This document shows positions 1 through 9,177 of a DNA stretch of 64,000 nucleotides, piece after piece (position 1 is the stretch's first letter; every line of letters starts with the position of its first letter). The notes beneath the pieces were generated by a model. That model was not told the origin of the DNA and searched no databases. It worked only from the letters and a program-made list of their open reading frames with translations. Source of the stretch: Theobroma cacao (taxonomy: Eukaryota; Streptophyta; Magnoliopsida; Malvales; Malvaceae); NCBI RefSeq assembly GCF_000208745.1, contig NC_030855.1, positions 650,465 to 714,464 on the forward strand, read 5' to 3'. Position numbers and translations under genes: made by a program.

Positions 1-33
1 TCCACGCTGAACAATCAATATCTTTTCCTGCAG

Positions 34-330
34 GTATATTGGACAGTTAGCACAGCGAACAGGAACCCAGAATTCTTTCCAGAACCAGACAAATTTGACC
101 CTTCAAGATACGATGAAGGAAATACTTTTCCCCCATTCACATTCGTTCCATTTGGAGGTGGACCTCGGATGTGTCCAGGGAAAGAGTACGCTCGACTGGC
201 CATACTCACATTCGTGCACAACGTTGTGAAACGGTTCAAGTGGGAGTTGGTGGAGCCAAAGGAAAAGATCATTGGAGATATGATGCCAACACCAGAAAAA
301 GGGCTCCCCATTCGCCTTCGGTGTCACTAG
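34..330 (+). CDS. Cytochrome P450, CYP716 family, terminal exon (5' part outside window)
   Basis: This is the 3' exon of a microsomal P450. It opens after a pyrimidine-rich tract and CAG acceptor at 31-33, in phase 0, and runs 98 codons to TAG. The translation begins [18 protein letters not shown], the PERF-type region. It then contains the heme-binding loop [16 protein letters not shown], with the Cys thiolate ligand encoded at 172-174, and ends near GLPIRLRCH. The [16 protein letters not shown] wording is typical of CYP716 enzymes; characterised members oxidise triterpenes such as beta-amyrin at C-28, at the ER membrane. The exact substrate cannot be read from this exon. The I-helix and ExxR exons lie before the window. 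A decayed copy of the same exon lies about 0.7 kb downstream. Confidence 0.93.
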   Translation, partial: VYWTVSTANRNPEFFPEPDKFDPSRYDEGNTFPPFTFVPFGGGPRMCPGKEYARLAILTFVHNVVKRFKWELVEPKEKIIGDMMPTPEKGLPIRLRCH

Positions 331-1064
331 GCTGGCGTCTAAAAGCTCTCTCCTTTTGATTCTAAACATACAAAGAGACTTTTCTCATTTAACTAATAAA
401 GTTGTAGCTATGGGACCATTCTCCATATATAGTTTTAGCCTAAGAGGCTCCCAAACCCTATGGCTTTTTCCCTTCTTTTTGTTGAAATCGTTGTCTGTCT
501 GTCTTTCTTTATGTTAAAATGGTTGAGCCACAAGATATGCTGTATCTTCTTTGCCATAAAGCCATATTTTAGGTTTACCAAAGTCAGATTGCAGCCCTTC
601 ACATTGAACAAATGTTTTTAGTTACTGTTAAGAGTTGACTTACTCTACTACTACTAGTTACAGAGAATCTAAGCCATAAAAGAGATGTGCAATTTCTTCT
701 AAAGTTAAAACCAGAAATCTATTGTCAGATACTGCACCATTGGTGGTCCCAAAACCTGGACCCATGATGAAAATATTTGGTTTGGCTCTGGTTAAAGCCA
801 CCTTTGATTTGACCATAATGCCCTCTTTCAACTTGTTCACTCCAATATTTGACTGTGTATTCCTTGTTTGCCCATTACGATTGGCTGCGCGCAATAAGCA
901 AGTTGGAAGGGTGAAAGGTGTAAAGGATCTCAAGGTCAAACTGAACAAATCCCAGCAAATCAAGTGAATATTCTTTGGATATGTGTTCACAACACTTGTA
1001 TAAATACATTGCACTGATCAATGGTGTATATATATACAAGCCTTTCATGAAGAAACCTTTGCAG
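331..1064. other. 3' UTR and spacer of the CYP716 gene
   Basis: The CYP716 3' UTR begins here. Open frames at about 660-1014 on both strands show no recognisable domain, so I do not call a gene. Some of this stretch may be intron-like sequence of the decayed downstream copy. Confidence 0.4.
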
Positions 1065-1252
1065 GTATATTGGAGGGTTAGCACAACAAACAAAAAACCC
1101 AGAAAGATTATGAGCAATGGAGATGGAGGTAGGATGAAGGACTTTCAGTAGTAGCAGTACTAACAACTCGGTGAAAAGATTCAAGTGAGGGTGATGGGAA
1201 TGATGGCATGTCCCAAGTCTCATGCATCTCCTGTCCAGAAGAGATCGTTGGA
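1065..1252 (+). pseudogene. Decayed copy of the CYP716 terminal exon
   Basis: After a TTTGCAG acceptor-like end, the sequence restarts almost as the real exon at 34 does: GTATATTGGAGGGTTAGCAC here against GTATATTGGACAGTTAGCAC there. The similarity continues through the codons for ANRNPE. Most of the middle, including the heme-Cys loop, is deleted or scrambled. Similarity returns at about 1165-1190 (VKRFK followed by TGA instead of TGG) and at about 1236-1252 (EKIIGD region). It cannot encode a P450. CYP716 genes often occur in tandem clusters, so a degraded tandem duplicate is the simplest reading. Confidence 0.72.
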
Positions 1253-2157
1253 TCTTAAATTATAAAAATAAGGGTTTTTCTCTATTGAGTAGGTAACAAT
1301 AAAATCAAAATTTTACATGAGAGATAATTAAAAAATAATTATATAAATTATAAATTTACATATTTTAAATTTTATACATATAATAATAAAAAAATAAAAA
1401 ATTGAGAGATTATCAATCCTTATCTCAACCACTACTTCGACTGTGTCATTGATAATTGATATATTTTTTAATTAAAAATATAAGCACATGGTAAATAAAT
1501 CCCAACCTAATTTTAGGTGCCTCCCTTTTCTTCTTTGTTTAACATGGTGGTGTCCTATCCTTGGATTAGAAGCAATCAAAGCATCACCCTGGTGGTGTAG
1601 TGGTGCCAAAAAAAGTCATTGTTCATAGCTACATCCACCTTCAAATTTACTGCTCTCTCATTTTCACATTCTAAGTAAATAATAATAATAATAAAAAGTA
1701 GTACATTACTTATTTCTCCCCCCAACCAATGCCCAACCTTTCTTTTGCAAATGAATATGTCAAAGTAATTATTATTATAATTAAAATCATTTACCAGCTG
1801 TAGTAGCACAAATCATATACAGTAATGTCCTTTATTAGTTGGAATTAAAGACTAGCTATAGGAAAATTCAAGTGGAATCTGACTTTTTATTCGGCAAAAG
1901 TACCATATCTGATCCTAATGCTAATTTTCTGAGGTTTATTAGAGAACTATTTAGTCGAGATTAGAATTGTTCACTATCTCACGTTCATCATGAAACTAAT
2001 CAACCTGTCAATTGAATGACCACCCATCATAAAAATTTAGATTTAAATTTACATATTTTTTATGTTCCTTCTGATAGTATTGTTGCATGTTTAGTTATAA
2101 AACTGTCTAGGCATAACTTGACTTAAAATGATATAAGCTATATTAATTTTCCCTATA

Positions 2158-2178
2158 ATATATATATATATATATATA
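2158..2178. repeat. (TA)n microsatellite
   Basis: An alternating TA run of about 20 bp. Confidence 0.85.
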
Positions 2179-2306
2179 AAAGATTAGCTATTAAAAATTT
2201 TTTTAGGCTCACTTATTCAAATATATGAAGATTAGAGTGAATAGATTAAATTCAATTCGATTAAAAATTGAATACTTGATTCAATGTCGATAGATATATT
2301 ACATGG

Positions 2307-2606
2307 ATTATGTCGATCAATTTTCAGTATTTGAAATTTATAATCATGTCAATAAAAAAACTAATTATTAATAATCTATTTTCAATACAATAAGTGCAGC
2401 TTAAGTTATATATTTATTGTTATAATTAAAAAAACGATTATTAATAATCAAGTGATATACTACTCAAAGTTTGGTGGCTTACGTAGCAACAATAGATCGT
2501 ATGAATTCGATTTATTTTACCGATTATTTAATTCAATTTATTGATTATCATTATGTCAATCAATTTTCAGTATCTAAAATTTACAACCATATCGATAAAA
2601 AAAACT
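2307..2606 (+). repeat. Imperfect 56-57 bp direct repeat, two copies
   Basis: Copy 1 (2307-2362) and copy 2 (2550-2606) share the core ATCAATTTTCAGTAT and run on to a final AAAAAACT, with roughly 85% identity by eye and a 243 bp period. The intervening sequence is AT-rich with GAATTCGATT-like words, which suggests remains of a dispersed AT-rich repeat. Confidence 0.6.
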
Positions 2607-4240
2607 TTGATTATAAAATATATACATATAAATGTATAGTTTTTACATAAATATTATAAAAATATATATTTTATAAAATGTTGACAAATAATAATAAAAC
2701 CAAACAAAACCTAAATCAATTTCGATTATTTAATTTCAAAGTATAATTCAATTTTCGAAATTAAAGGCTTGTACCAATCAAAGCATATAGAAAATGTCCT
2801 GCTACTCAATCGTTGGAGAATTTCTCTTTTTTCTTTCAAAAGAAAAAGAAAATGAAGAAAGAAATCTAGTCTTAAATGGTAAAGGCACATTCACAAAAGA
2901 AATAAGAGTAATTTTGAGGTTCAATGTCTATTGGTCAGTTAATGCTAAACCTTTTCATGGCAAAGGAACACTATGCTCACAAAACAGACTGTGCAACTAC
3001 AACATGAGAACGACCTAACTACAGAAGGGGCAGAAATTTTCCATTCATCCAATCACTAATAAATTATACACTAGCTGCTGCTGCCGCCGCCAGATACTCA
3101 AGAAACAAGCTCTAAAGCCTAGTTTGTAAGAACTCTGCCATTAAATTCCAGACAAAATCCATCACAGCACCCCTATCAAACCCCTGCCTGTAACAAAACC
3201 AAGCATAATATAAACAAACTTTCACTAAAACCAGTACTATAAAATATCATATGCAAAAAATAATATATTACGTAACACAAACATCAAGAGTCACCATGCT
3301 ACGAGTCAAAACATCTAGTGTAATGACAACATTTCACACAGTTAACCTTAGGGATTAACATACTGCTGTCACTGGTCTAAAGCGACAAAATATCACTAGA
3401 TACTCAGAATTAGAGGTTCATATAGCACAAACTGTAGATGAGACAATCATGGTAGCAAACCACACCAATCACAATATAATGCCTCTCAAGATATTTTTAG
3501 GATATTAAGCCAATAAGGTGTTATGCCTAGCACATTTCCCTTTATGAAGCACGAGCAAATATCCAAATTTTAGTGTTGATGGTGACTGTGATTGATGGGA
3601 ACTGAGATTATAGCATTCAAATGTGAACCCAAATCATACTTTCTTTATCTATAATTTTTGGATTGATGGGAGCCCAAACTCTTAAAGGATAGTGACTGTA
3701 AAGTGCTTTTCCAAATCATAATAGCAATCAAGCTGCAGTAGTTTTAGTGGATTAACATAATGCTTAATCTTCAAAAAAAAAAAATAATGCTTAAAAACCT
3801 GATGCGTGTTTCAGATACAAGGGAATCTATTGAACTGAAATTTCATTTACCAATCCAATTTTAGTTCATGTATAAGACCCCTCACATTTTCACCAAAGAG
3901 GGAAAAGATTCATGATCATGTTAACAAAATAAAAGAGAATACTCTCGTGGGTAATTTAAAACTAATTAACAGAATAGTTAGAGCTCTTGAAATCTAAGCC
4001 TATAGAAAAAAAAAAAAGGATATATTGATGCTTCAACAGCTTGAATAATTAGAAATTTGCACAAAAAAATCAAAACTAAGTTTCACATTCAAGATTTAAC
4101 AGAAGACTGTCTCTCTATTACTGTAGCATAACAAGTAAATAACAAATCACCTGCTTAGTCTTTGAAACTTCAAACGATAGTGGAGAATAAACCTGAAAAT
4201 TTACAAAAAAAAATTGAGGATACAAAAGGTAGTCTAGTTG

Positions 4241-4644
4241 ATATTAGCTCTCAACTCTTCTTGTTAGGAAGTCAATTAAATGTCTACCCTTTTCTAATTT
4301 GGGGCCAAGTCTAGTTGTTTTTGTGTAATTAGATGGGGAGAAGTGAACAGCAACAGATTATACCAAGCTTACTTTAGAAATTTTTAACTTGTTTTCAAGG
4401 CATGATTGTCTTGTCCTAGGCATGACATTTTAGACCCCAAAGGATGAGTGACTGCCTAGGTTTTTTCATCTCTTATTTGTTCCCTGTTTCACATAAGTTA
4501 AACTGCTCATCACAAACTGTCCCACACCTGAAGAAACCTCATAGCACTCTTTTTTAATTTGATGTATGTCAAAAATACCATGAAAATTAGTTAGTTTCTA
4601 TTTGAACATGCATATTTGATACATATTGTCCTTATGATGCGTTC
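4241..4644 (+). repeat. 404 bp direct repeat, copy 1
   Basis: This runs from ATATTAGCTCTCAACTCTTC to CCTTATGATGCGTTC and matches 6021-6425 with only about a dozen substitutions or single-base indels by eye (about 97% identity). It has no TG...CA ends, no open frame and no clear terminal inverted repeat. It lies directly upstream of the relic gene fragment at 4737-5962. Confidence 0.93.
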
Positions 4645-4736
4645 TGCAGTTTAACACTCATCACAAACTTATTTTTTTTTATATGTTATTTACTATTAAT
4701 ATGTCTAAGTTGCTCTAGATTTGTGCAGTTCTGCAG

Positions 4737-5962
4737 TGAGTGCAAGTGAGGCAGCAAAGGCAGGAATCCCATTAGGAGAATATGAAAACAGTTCTCAAGT
4801 AGGTCCTAACTTTAGTCAACTGATAATTTTCCATTAATTGGGTTTTGACGGTTGCTTCTTTGTTTTACAGTTCTGCTTGAATGCTTTAATTTGTTGAACT
4901 GACAAAAACTCTTCGTCAAGCATTTCCTGTGAATTTATTTAAGCAAAATCTGTGGTAGACTGAAAAGTTTCTTCTTTGTTGTTGGGCCACTAAGCATTTA
5001 CAGGTCAAAACAAACAAAAAAAATGCCATTAATTACTATTATATGATTATTTTTCTTCTGTAGAAATTAGTGCTCTACTTCTATAATTTTATTTCCAGCC
5101 TTTAGATTTTCATGGTTCTGACCTATGCTTCAAAATTCAAACTTTATTATGGTAAGAAGTAGGGTTGCTTTTTGCAGATTGATTTTGCATTTGATGATGT
5201 TGATATAATAGAGGAAAGAACACTAATTTCAGTCATTGGACGCCGAAGATTGCAAGGTGAGGAGTCCATAATCCAAGAGAAGGTGAGTCGAGTTTTGTTG
5301 TCTGTCCTATTTCCATGGCTCTCTAGGCAGAGCCATGGCGTGGAAATTTACCTGAAGACATGTAAGTACTCAAAATATTTCTTAGCATTAATGCTCTGAA
5401 TTTATACAATCTAAAATTTATTCACACTCTATTTTAATTACTTCAGTCTGAAACACTTATTGCTAACTTTCACTTGCAGTTGGTGCTAAGCATGGCTGAT
5501 CAGCTTGTATTCATGGTTAAAGAAGATCTATATAAATGTGGTTTAGAAGGTTCTATTCCAGTTCTAGTAGAATCTGTGAGTAGCTAAATGCATCTGCTCA
5601 CTGCTACAAAGGAAGGAAAAGAATGATGAACTGATTTAACACTTATACATTTTTCAGCTCAACTGGTTGGAAACTGCTGAAGAATTGATGACCTATTTTT
5701 AGGTGATGCAGAGGTAAGCTCTTTTGAGGACAATATCTCCCATATTTTGCTATCTGTCTGTCTATCTATCTATCATCATTTGCTTTGCTTTGTGCAACTC
5801 ATCTCCTACCATGCTTTGCTTTGTACTTAACGTGGTTGGGTTATTTCCTTTGGCCAAAAGAAAGAATAGTTATAAGGAGCATAACAATGTGATGTTCGTG
5901 AAGAATTTTTGTTATCTATAAGTTGATTGCAGCTGCTGAGAAGGGTGTGCAAGCATGCTTAA
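4737..5962 (+). pseudogene. Frameshifted 3' fragment of an unrecognised multi-exon gene
   Basis: Five plus-strand exons with good acceptors and donors join in phase: 4737-4798, 5178-5282, 5480-5575, 5658-5713 and 5933-5962. The protein reads ASEAAKAGIPLGEYENSSQ, then IDFAFDDVDIIEERTLISV..., [17 protein letters not shown]..., LNWLETAEELMTYF and LLRRVCKHA-stop. Exon 4 is 56 nt and hits TAG after MTYF. One base more in its TTTTT run would restore the phase into LGDAE and on to the last exon, so a 1-nt deletion is the likely lesion. The 5' part of the gene is missing; sequence before 4645 is the direct repeat. I do not recognise the family. The conserved splice sites suggest a recent origin from an intact gene elsewhere. 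Confidence 0.62.
5754..5773. repeat. (TCTG/TCTA)n tetranucleotide repeat
   Basis: A short tract of alternating CTGT/CTAT units lies just after exon 4 of the relic gene. Confidence 0.7.
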
Positions 5963-6020
5963 TAAGTTTAAATATTTTCACAATTGTATATCTTTCTCAA
6001 TGCTTTTCTCTTCTGTTTAA

Positions 6021-6425
6021 ATATTAGCTCTCAACTCTTCTTGTTAGGAAGTCAATTAAATGTCTACCCTTTTCTAATTTGGGGCCAAGTCTAGTTGCTT
6101 TTTGTGTAATTAGATGGGGAGAAGTGAACAGAAACAGAATATACCAAGCTTACTTTAGCAATTTTTAACTTGTTTTCAAGGCATGATTGTCTTGTCCTAG
6201 GCATGACATTTTAGACCCCAAAGGATGAGTGACTGCCTAGGTTTTTTCATCTCTTATTTGCTCCCTGTTTTACATAAGTTAAACTGCTCATCACAAACTG
6301 TCCCACACCCGAAGAAACCTCATAGCACTCTTTTTTTAATTGATGTATGTCAAAAATACCATGATAATTAGTTAGTTTCTATTTGAACATGCATATTTGA
6401 TACTTATTGTCCTTATGATGCGTTC
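6021..6425 (+). repeat. 404 bp direct repeat, copy 2
   Basis: This is the second copy of the repeat at 4241-4644, in the same orientation, starting 58 bp after the relic gene's final stop. The two copies bracket 1376 bp that contain the relic. Beyond 6425 the flanks differ. Confidence 0.93.
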
Positions 6426-6908
6426 AATAGATAAGCAAATAGCATACACTTTTCCTATCTGCAAACAAAAAATTCTATTACCCTAACAACAAAATACTTG
6501 AAAGAAAATCCAACATAGAGAAATGTTAACATAGTTCTAAAACCACCAAAAGTCTGACTAATGACTACAAAGTTAAAGGAAGATGCAAACTCAACATAAT
6601 AAATACTCACAATAGAACTATTCTCTTGAAGACTCAAATAAGGCAACAACCGGATAAACATATCGAATGAAGAAAACCTGCATTTTACTCTTAAGAAAGC
6701 TTGCTTCACAAATGACTTAACTAGTCCTAGTTACTCTTACCCACCAAATCATATGAACTCAACAGGATCCCAACAGCACAAACCACTTAAGCCTACAAGG
6801 CAAAAATCTTAAAAATCATTTATTAGCAGCAAAATGTTATTAACCCTTCCAGCATTATAGAAACTAAAGCCATCAGAAGCTCAAATATGCCATACCAAAT
6901 CAAAATCA

Positions 6909-7784
6909 CTACTGCTGCTGATTCTGCTGCTGATTTTGAGGATTTGGTGGAGGTGGCATTCCTGGACGTGGTGGTCCAAAAACAGGAACAGCACCAGGAG
7001 GAGGAGGCATTCCAGGCCGTGGTGGAGGTGGAGCAGGCATTCCAGGCCGTGGAGGCGGTGGAGCTGGAGGTCCTCTCATCATTGGTCCTGGAGGTGGAAC
7101 CATCGGCCTCTGACCATATTGAGGTGGCGGCACTGGGAACTGCTGAGGAGGTCTTACTCCAAAAGCCGGAGGCGGTACCTGAGGAGGTGGGCCACGTGGC
7201 ATCTGAGGTGGTTGCGGTTGTCCCGGGTAAGCGCCAGGTGGCATTTGCCCAGGGGGACGGATCACGGGTGGAGCTCCACCAGCAGGAGGGTAAGTCATGG
7301 GAGGAGCGGAGAGCTGCGGAACAGGTGGTCGAGACATCTGGGGCTGCATCATCCCGGGAGCAGGACCTCCAACACCACGAACAGGGCCAGCAAGACCAGG
7401 CTGGGCCTGAACAAGTGGCCCAGTGGGGATCCCACGGCCAGCAGCACGACCAACACCAGGGCCAGGGACAGCATTAGCGGAAGCAGCCTTGGAACGAGAC
7501 TCTTCAGGAGGAGGAGGACCCTCGACGGTCATGGAAATAACCTCTTCGCCACGGAGAAGAACAAGGCCAAGGGTTCGACGGTCTTCGCGTTCCTCGTTGG
7601 TGTTCGAGTTCTTCTTTCCTTTAGCAGGAGGAAGCTTGCGGAACTCCTCGCAGTCGCCGAGCACGAGATTCATGTGGCGGTCGAAGGCCATGAATTTGCC
7701 GACCAGTTGGCGCCCGTCTTGGATGGTGACCCGCATCCGGTAGTTGATGAACTGAAGCATTTTGGAACTCTTGGACATCGACAT
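6909..7784 (-). CDS. SMB: Small nuclear ribonucleoprotein-associated protein SmB/B'
   Basis: A single-exon gene for a 291-residue core spliceosomal Sm protein. Sm1 spans about residues 8-49 ([18 protein letters not shown]... FDRHMNLVL) and Sm2 about 71-88 ([14 protein letters not shown]). A basic linker with GKK sits between them. Residues ~90-291 form a Pro/Gly/Met-rich tail with PPPPRPGMP repeats, as in plant and animal SmB/B'. SmB joins the heptameric ring on U1, U2, U4 and U5 snRNAs in the nucleus. The ATG at 7784 begins [12 protein letters not shown]; the second Met two codons on would also serve. The upstream region carries a telo-box and a TGGGCC site II element, typical of growth-regulated housekeeping genes. 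A long open frame on the opposite strand is a compositional shadow. Confidence 0.96.
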   Translation of the reverse strand: MSMSKSSKMLQFINYRMRVTIQDGRQLVGKFMAFDRHMNLVLGDCEEFRKLPPAKGKKNSNTNEEREDRRTLGLVLLRGEEVISMTVEGPPPPEESRSKAASANAVPGPGVGRAAGRGIPTGPLVQAQPGLAGPVRGVGGPAPGMMQPQMSRPPVPQLSAPPMTYPPAGGAPPVIRPPGQMPPGAYPGQPQPPQMPRGPPPQVPPPAFGVRPPQQFPVPPPQYGQRPMVPPPGPMMRGPPAPPPPRPGMPAPPPPRPGMPPPPGAVPVFGPPRPGMPPPPNPQNQQQNQQQ

Positions 7785-7810
7785 TGTTGCGATTTTGGAG
7801 TGCAGAGGAC

Positions 7811-7843
7811 GATGAGAATGGGAATGGGAATGGAAATGGAAGA
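7811..7843 (+). repeat. (GGAATG)n-like repeat in the SmB 5' UTR
   Basis: GAGAATGGGAATGGGAATGG and a variant unit form a short purine-rich repeat in the presumed SmB leader. Confidence 0.7.
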
Positions 7844-7851
7844 TAGATTTC

Positions 7852-7955
7852 TAGGGTTTTGATTTCTCAAGCGGGAGAGATGGAGGGAGTGACTTTCTCT
7901 TTTTGACCCGCGCCCATGGTCGGCCCTCTTATTCACTTCAAAAAATAAATGGGCC
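7852..7955 (-). promoter_or_regulatory. Telo-box and site II element of SmB
   Basis: On the minus strand AAACCCTA (7852-7859) lies about 70 bp upstream of the SmB ATG, and GGCCCA, the reverse of TGGGCC, at 7950-7955. This pair is a known arrangement in plant promoters of translation and RNA-processing genes, where TCP factors bind site II. Binding here is inferred. Confidence 0.6.
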
Positions 7956-7959
7956 GGAA

Positions 7960-9060
7960 AGATAGATAGACCCAATAACTTGTTTGGATGTCCGAAAAGT
8001 ATTTTTTTAATTGATCATTTTATTTTATAAAAAATAAAAATAAAAAAGCAACCAAATAAAGAAAAATAAAAGGTCAAAAATTTAATTACATGGAAAAAAC
8101 TATGTGAGGCTATAATTGAGAGATAAGATTATTAGGATGTAAAATACGTAACTAAATACATTATGTTTCAAAATTATGCATTTTGTTAATCACATTTTAA
8201 GATATGCTTACGATATAAATAACTCGGCCAATGGTTTGAGAATTATTCAAAAATCCAAAACAAAATGACCGAACGAAAAAATTTGACAATAGAAAATATA
8301 ATTATTAATTTGTCTTTAATTGGTTCAATAAAAATTCAAAACTTTGCTAAAATATTTCTCAAGATTTAAAATTGGTAAGGTTCTTTCAAATTAAATCAAA
8401 TTTTACTACACTTAGTATCGAAGAGGCAAAGAATAATAAAAAATCTTTACATTTTTTGCATAAAAAATGTAATTTCAATAATAAAACTCAATAATGGTAA
8501 AAAGATATCTATCTATATAAGGATCTAGGTTTAATTGCATATTTAGATTTTCAAATCTTTAATCTTTAGGTTTAGAGTTTCACTCTACTTCTCCATTGTT
8601 TTATTCAATTTTATAAAATTGATCAAAACAAATATAGATAAGCACACACATATGATATAATTTAAATAAAGCTTTATTTATATTTTTTGTGATTTTAACT
8701 TTTCTTACATGATATATTGTGATTTTTTTTCAAATAATATTTTATAAATAATTTATATTCTCACAAGAGATTATGTTATGTTTTAATTTTAAATTGCAAA
8801 AATATCTGTAAATATAAACAAATAAATTAACTTTAAATTAAAAATATTTTAATAATTTTATTAAACAAAATTAACACATTCACAAGGCGTTAAATGGAAA
8901 AAAGATATTCATTGACGGCTGATTGAGAAAAAAAAAATCACAGGATGCTATCTGAAAAAATTAAAACTACAAGGGTTGTAAATAGAGTTTTCCCAACAAC
9001 ATATATAGGAATATTTTAAGCTTAGAAACGGCACCGTTTTATGAACAATTTTCGTGACAA
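7960..9060. other. AT-rich spacer between divergent SmB and coatomer genes
   Basis: About 1.1 kb of AT-rich DNA without coding signal. Upstream of ~8900 I see only poly-A/T low-complexity sequence. Confidence 0.5.
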
Positions 9061-9076
9061 GCCCCGTTGCCGTTTG

Positions 9077-9084
9077 TATAAAAG
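9077..9084 (+). promoter_or_regulatory. TATA box of the coatomer epsilon gene
   Basis: TATAAAAG lies 93 bp before the ATG at 9178, which implies a short leader of about 60 nt. Confidence 0.6.
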
Positions 9085-9177
9085 TGGTGTACATTAAAAA
9101 GAAATGAAGAAATAGTTAGACGTGAAAACTGAAAAAAGGAAAACCATTGTTGAGATCTAAGGTAAAGGAAGAAAGAA

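Larger units (their letters stand above)
1253..3111. other. AT-rich intergenic region
   Basis: No gene is supported. It holds AT-rich low-complexity DNA, a (TA)n tract near 2158-2178 and a ~57 bp direct repeat (2307-2362 and 2550-2606). An open frame at 2794-3018 has no domain and lysine-rich low-complexity content. Confidence 0.5.
3112..6720 (-). pseudogene. Orphan C-terminal exons of an unrecognised minus-strand gene
   Basis: Three minus-strand segments join in one frame with splice-like borders. Segment 1 is about 6611-6720 (reading ...KQAFLRVKCRFSSFDMFIR... to ...QENSSI) with a GTGAGT donor. Segment 2 is 4151-4192 (VYSPLSFEVSKTKQ) between TTTTCAG and GTGATT. Segment 3 is 3112-3183 (GFDRGAVMDFVWNLMAEF... 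to TAG) after ACAGGCAG. The joined frame has no internal stop and reads like a natural C-terminus, but I do not recognise the family. No start codon or upstream exons are visible: the sequence upstream is the SmB gene on the same strand, only ~190 bp away. The intron between segments 1 and 2 contains the 404 bp repeat pair and a plus-strand gene relic. It could be a truncated relic, an alternative 3' end of the SmB transcript, or chance. Confidence 0.4.

Noticed and set aside
658..1014. A 118-codon minus-strand frame downstream of the CYP716 exon
   Set aside because: It resembles no P450 exon or transposon protein I know, and lies in presumed 3' flank. Left as spacer.
6936..7862. A 308-codon plus-strand open frame rich in Trp, Arg and Ser
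   Set aside because: It is the antisense shadow of the Pro/Gly-rich SmB gene: CCN and GGN codons read backward give Trp/Arg/Ser. It has no domain, and SmB on the other strand is clearly real.
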